A stretch of 9,161 bases of DNA, taken from NCBI GenBank assembly GCA_944382705.1, contig CALWNE010000062.1, positions 1 to 9,161 on the forward strand, given 5' to 3'. How positions within the stretch are numbered: the first letter of the stretch is position 1; each line of letters begins with the position of its first letter. The notes beneath the pieces were generated by a model that was not told the origin of the DNA, made no database searches, and was given only the letters and a program-made list of their open reading frames with translations. Below are positions 7,095-9,161 of the stretch, piece by piece. The translations under genes and the position numbers were made by a program. The stretch is from an uncultured Allofournierella sp. Its GTDB lineage: Bacteria > Bacillota > Clostridia > Oscillospirales > Ruminococcaceae.

Positions 7095-8495
7095 ATGTTG
7101 AAAGGGAAAATGATTATCGAAATGACCGATGTGCATACAGGCGAAACAGAAAAGGTTGTGGAGCACAATATGATCACCAATGCGCTGTCGGAGATTTTTA
7201 AGCCTCTTGGTCTTTCCAAAGACCCAAGCATCTTGCTCAATAGCTTTGCTCCGTATTACCAGAAACTGCTCGGAGGCATTCTGCTTTTTGACAAGGCTAT
7301 TGAGGAGAATCCTAACAATCTGTATCCGCCTGCTGATGCAGCACTTATCGGCTGTGCTTCCTACGGAACGCAGAATAATACCAAAGGAACCAAACGTGGT
7401 GGCTACAACCAAACAGAAAGCGAACTTAACCTCACCGACCGCTATATGAAATTTGTGTATGATTTCACCACCTCACAGGCAAACGGCACAATTTCCTGTG
7501 TCTGTTTAACCCATGCCAACGGCGGCTATACCTCCTACGGCGGAGCAGATGCAGTGCTATCCTCGTCCTATCCGCTGGGAGCAAAGATAGATGATGGCTC
7601 CTTACAGTATGTTTATACCAGCTATACCGGCGGTAGCACCGGGGATAAATATAGTGGTTACGCGGTAGGCACTACGGAACTACTCTTTTTGATTGATCGC
7701 GAAAACGACATTGCTTATTACTTCCGCATCGACAGTGCCTCCGCTATCACCATCATTAAACGCCGGGCATATCTCAAGAGCGTTTCTGTACTGACCAGTC
7801 CGCACTCGAAGAAGGAATATGTGGATGAATTTAAGATTGAGGATCTTTCTCTCAATACTTCCTACATCTCCTACAATTTTGACCATGCGACTAACTGTCT
7901 GTATATCACTACATCCTCTGCAAGCTATAGAGATACGGGCGCTGCTTTTAACATCACAAAAATCGACATCAGCAACTGGGCGGTTACGAAGTACAACATG
8001 ACCAACACCGCTAATGAGCGAATTGCTACCAGTGGTATGCGTTATGCCTTTTGCCACAACGGTTTTGTCTACATTAAGACTTATAGCAGTCCCTACAATG
8101 TATATAAGTTTGAAATCAGCAATGCAGCAAATGTGGTGAAAATGACCCGCAACAGTAACTCGAACATCAGCGGTCAGGCACAGCTTGCAGTTAACGGTCG
8201 TATTTATTACGAATACTACAGCAGTACCTACATTTTACATATCGCAAACGAGGCAACGGAAGAAATTCTGAACCCAGAAAACGGCTACATTTACTGTGGA
8301 GGTTCTAATTACCAATACTGCTATACTCCGGTTCTAAATGAGCCGATGCTATACTTCGTAAGCTGTGGTAGCCAGACCACCATTGGGTACATTATTCTGC
8401 TTAATTACCTGGCAACCATCAACAATCTTCCGGAGCCGGTCACTAAGACCAGTGATAAGACCATGAAGGTCACCTATATCATCCAAGAACAATGA
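7095..8495 (+). CDS. Probable tail fibre protein with beta-propeller-like C-terminal half
   Basis: This 466-residue protein is the last structural gene before lysis, where receptor-binding fibres usually lie. The N-terminal module (1-150) opens MLKGKMIIEMTDVHTGETEK and includes EHNMITNALSEI and NGTISCVCLTHANGGYTSYG, a module I recall from gut Clostridia prophages. From about 196 come repeated blade-like units with a hydrophobic strand pair and a short display phrase: LLFLIDRENDIAYYFRI (196), CLYITTSSASYRD (268), FVYIKTYSSPYNVYKFEI (324), RIYYEYYSSTYILHI (369) and MLYFVSCGSQTTIGYI (418). The spacing suggests a beta-propeller or Kelch-like structure. The terminal TMKVTYIIQEQ could close the ring. 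The protein is Tyr- and Ser-rich, as host-binding proteins often are. AGGAGGG at 7081-7087 sets the ATG start. A terminator follows immediately. Receptor binding is inferred, not shown. Confidence 0.6.
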   Translation: MLKGKMIIEMTDVHTGETEKVVEHNMITNALSEIFKPLGLSKDPSILLNSFAPYYQKLLGGILLFDKAIEENPNNLYPPADAALIGCASYGTQNNTKGTKRGGYNQTESELNLTDRYMKFVYDFTTSQANGTISCVCLTHANGGYTSYGGADAVLSSSYPLGAKIDDGSLQYVYTSYTGGSTGDKYSGYAVGTTELLFLIDRENDIAYYFRIDSASAITIIKRRAYLKSVSVLTSPHSKKEYVDEFKIEDLSLNTSYISYNFDHATNCLYITTSSASYRDTGAAFNITKIDISNWAVTKYNMTNTANERIATSGMRYAFCHNGFVYIKTYSSPYNVYKFEISNAANVVKMTRNSNSNISGQAQLAVNGRIYYEYYSSTYILHIANEATEEILNPENGYIYCGGSNYQYCYTPVLNEPMLYFVSCGSQTTIGYIILLNYLATINNLPEPVTKTSDKTMKVTYIIQEQ

Positions 8496-8507
8496 CCACA
8501 GAAATCT

Positions 8508-8539
8508 GCGATTGCTCCATTCGGGGCAGTCGCTTTTTT
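8508..8539 (+). terminator. Rho-independent terminator between tail and lysis genes
   Basis: The arms GCGATTGCTCC (8508-8518) and GGGGCAGTCGC (8523-8533) form an 11-base-pair stem with two G-T pairs and an ATTC loop, followed directly by six T (8534-8539). It starts 13 bases after the fibre stop codon. This is a strong intrinsic terminator by sequence. I see no clear promoter between it and the holin, so it may act as a partial stop that lowers lysis gene expression through read-through. Confidence 0.85.
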
Positions 8540-8555
8540 CATACATCCATTTATG

Positions 8556-8562
8556 AAGGAGA
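8556..8562 (+). promoter_or_regulatory. Ribosome binding site deciding the holin start at 8571
   Basis: AAGGAGA lies eight bases before ATG 8571. The alternative in-frame ATG at 8553 overlaps this motif and has no site of its own, being close behind the terminator T-run. Confidence 0.8.
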
Positions 8563-8570
8563 AACTCTCT

Positions 8571-8993
8571 ATGAAAGAATTATGGAACACGGGGCAGCTT
8601 GTATTTGCTGCAATCGGCGGATGGCTCGGCTATTTCCTCGGCGGATTTGACGGCCTGCTTTATGCGCTCATTGCCTTTATGGTGGTAGACTACATCACTG
8701 GTGTCATGTGTGCCATCGTGGACAAGACCCTTTCCAGCGCCGTTGGCTTCAAAGGTATCTGCCGCAAGGTTCTGATTCTTGCCCTCGTTGGTATTGCCCA
8801 CATTCTCGATGTCAATATCATCGGTGGCGGCAGTGTACTCAGAACCGCTGTTATCTTTTTCTACCTCTCCAATGAGGGCGTGAGCCTTTTGGAAAACGCA
8901 TCCCACCTTGGATTGCCGATTCCGGAGAATATGAAGGAAATTCTGGCACAGCTTCACAACCGTGCGGAAAATACAGAAAGTGAGGGCAGGTAA
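8571..8993 (+). CDS. Phage holin, holin_4 / toxin-secretion holin family
   Basis: This 140-residue inner membrane protein forms the timed lesion that ends the infection and lets the endolysin reach the cell wall. Four hydrophobic helices are visible at about 10-25, 29-50, 67-83 and 89-107. Family landmarks are the VVDYITG motif (38-44), SSAVGFKGICRK (55-66) and the FYLSNEGVSLLEN segment (97-109). These match the Phage_holin_4 / TIGR01593 group of Firmicutes phages, and the length of about 140 residues is normal. The C-terminus is charged and presumably cytoplasmic (NRAENTESEGR). The start at 8571 is chosen for its ribosome binding site; ATG 8553 would add six residues, MKEKLS. The gene is followed after one base by the amidase gene, forming a normal holin-endolysin pair. 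Confidence 0.93.
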   Translation: MKELWNTGQLVFAAIGGWLGYFLGGFDGLLYALIAFMVVDYITGVMCAIVDKTLSSAVGFKGICRKVLILALVGIAHILDVNIIGGGSVLRTAVIFFYLSNEGVSLLENASHLGLPIPENMKEILAQLHNRAENTESEGR

Positions 8994-8994
8994 T

Positions 8995-9161
8995 ATGAAT
9001 TTACATAAACTTATTTTAACGGAAAATGCCTGCTACAAAGCGGGCAGAAAAATCACCGTCAAAGGCATCATGGTGCATTCCACTGGTGCCAACAATCCGT
9101 GGCTGAAACGCTATGTGGGCCCGGATGACGGCAAACTGGGGAAGAACCAGTACAACAATCA
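8995..9161 (+). CDS. N-acetylmuramoyl-L-alanine amidase (endolysin), 3'-truncated by window edge
   Basis: Only the first 55 residues are in view. The enzyme should cut the amide bond between MurNAc and L-Ala of peptidoglycan and act as the endolysin once the holin opens the membrane. The sequence opens MNLHKLILTENACYKAG and contains GIMVHSTGANNPWLKRY, the first core strand of Amidase_2/PGRP-type zinc amidases; His28 is the likely first zinc ligand. The read stops in QYNN followed by CA, probably the start of a conserved His codon. The ATG at 8995 comes one base after the holin stop, behind a weak GAGGG at 8982-8986, so translation may be coupled to the holin. The catalytic remainder and any wall-binding domain lie outside the window. 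Confidence 0.88.
   Translation, partial: MNLHKLILTENACYKAGRKITVKGIMVHSTGANNPWLKRYVGPDDGKLGKNQYNN

Noticed and set aside
7059..7412. 117-residue frame on the - strand crossing a gene junction
   Set aside because: It spans the boundary of two well-supported + strand genes, lacks a motif and has no start signal.
7095..8495. Diversity-generating retroelement target in the fibre
   Set aside because: The fibre C-terminus shows no template-like repeat, and no reverse transcriptase or near-identical template copy is present in the window. Flanking sequence could still hold one, but nothing here supports it.
8553..8570. ATG 8553 as holin start
   Set aside because: It overlaps the AAGGAGA site serving ATG 8571. 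A dual-start holin pair is conceivable, but nothing in front of 8553 supports translation.
1..9161. CRISPR arrays, tRNAs, insertion sequences, defence genes
   Set aside because: Read through on both strands: no regularly spaced direct repeats, no tRNA-like cloverleaf, no transposase and no toxin or nuclease gene were seen. Coding space is fully used by phage tail and lysis genes.

Overview
The window is a stretch of a temperate-type siphophage genome (prophage or free phage) from a Gram-positive host. It runs from the end of the tail assembly chaperone gene, through the tape measure, tail tip and fibre genes, into the lysis cassette. All genes are on the + strand, packed with tiny gaps or overlaps, and nearly all have strong Firmicutes-type GGAGG ribosome binding sites. 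The moderate base composition, the holin_4-type holin, the amidase and the style of the fibre proteins point to a gut Clostridia host (Lachnospiraceae or Oscillospiraceae-like). That host assignment is inference. No integrase, repressor, capsid gene or attachment site is in view.

Layout: 1-355 is the 3' part of the tail assembly chaperone G gene. It carries an A_AAA_AAC slippery heptamer at 325-331, followed by a 54-codon T frame (352-516) that would make a G-T fusion by -1 frameshifting. 529-3333 is a 934-residue tape measure protein with 18 phase-locked 11-residue repeats. 3335-3697 is a 120-residue protein sitting where a distal tail protein is expected. 3711-5738 is a baseplate hub-like tail protein with an added C-terminal beta-rich region. 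5732-7093 and 7095-8495 are two probable baseplate/receptor-binding proteins; the second looks like a beta-propeller-type fibre. A strong intrinsic terminator at 8508-8539 separates the structural genes from lysis. Then come a four-helix holin (8571-8993) and the start of an N-acetylmuramoyl-L-alanine amidase (8995 to the window end).

How they work together: G and G-T chaperone the tape measure and recruit tail tube subunits. The tape measure sets tail length. The 120-residue protein and the hub close the tail tip, and the two large downstream proteins probably bind the cell surface. Holin and amidase release progeny. No defence system, mobile element, CRISPR array, tRNA or retroelement was found. 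The items most worth following up are the frameshift site, the tape measure repeat, the possible minimal distal tail protein and the uncharacterised fibre proteins.
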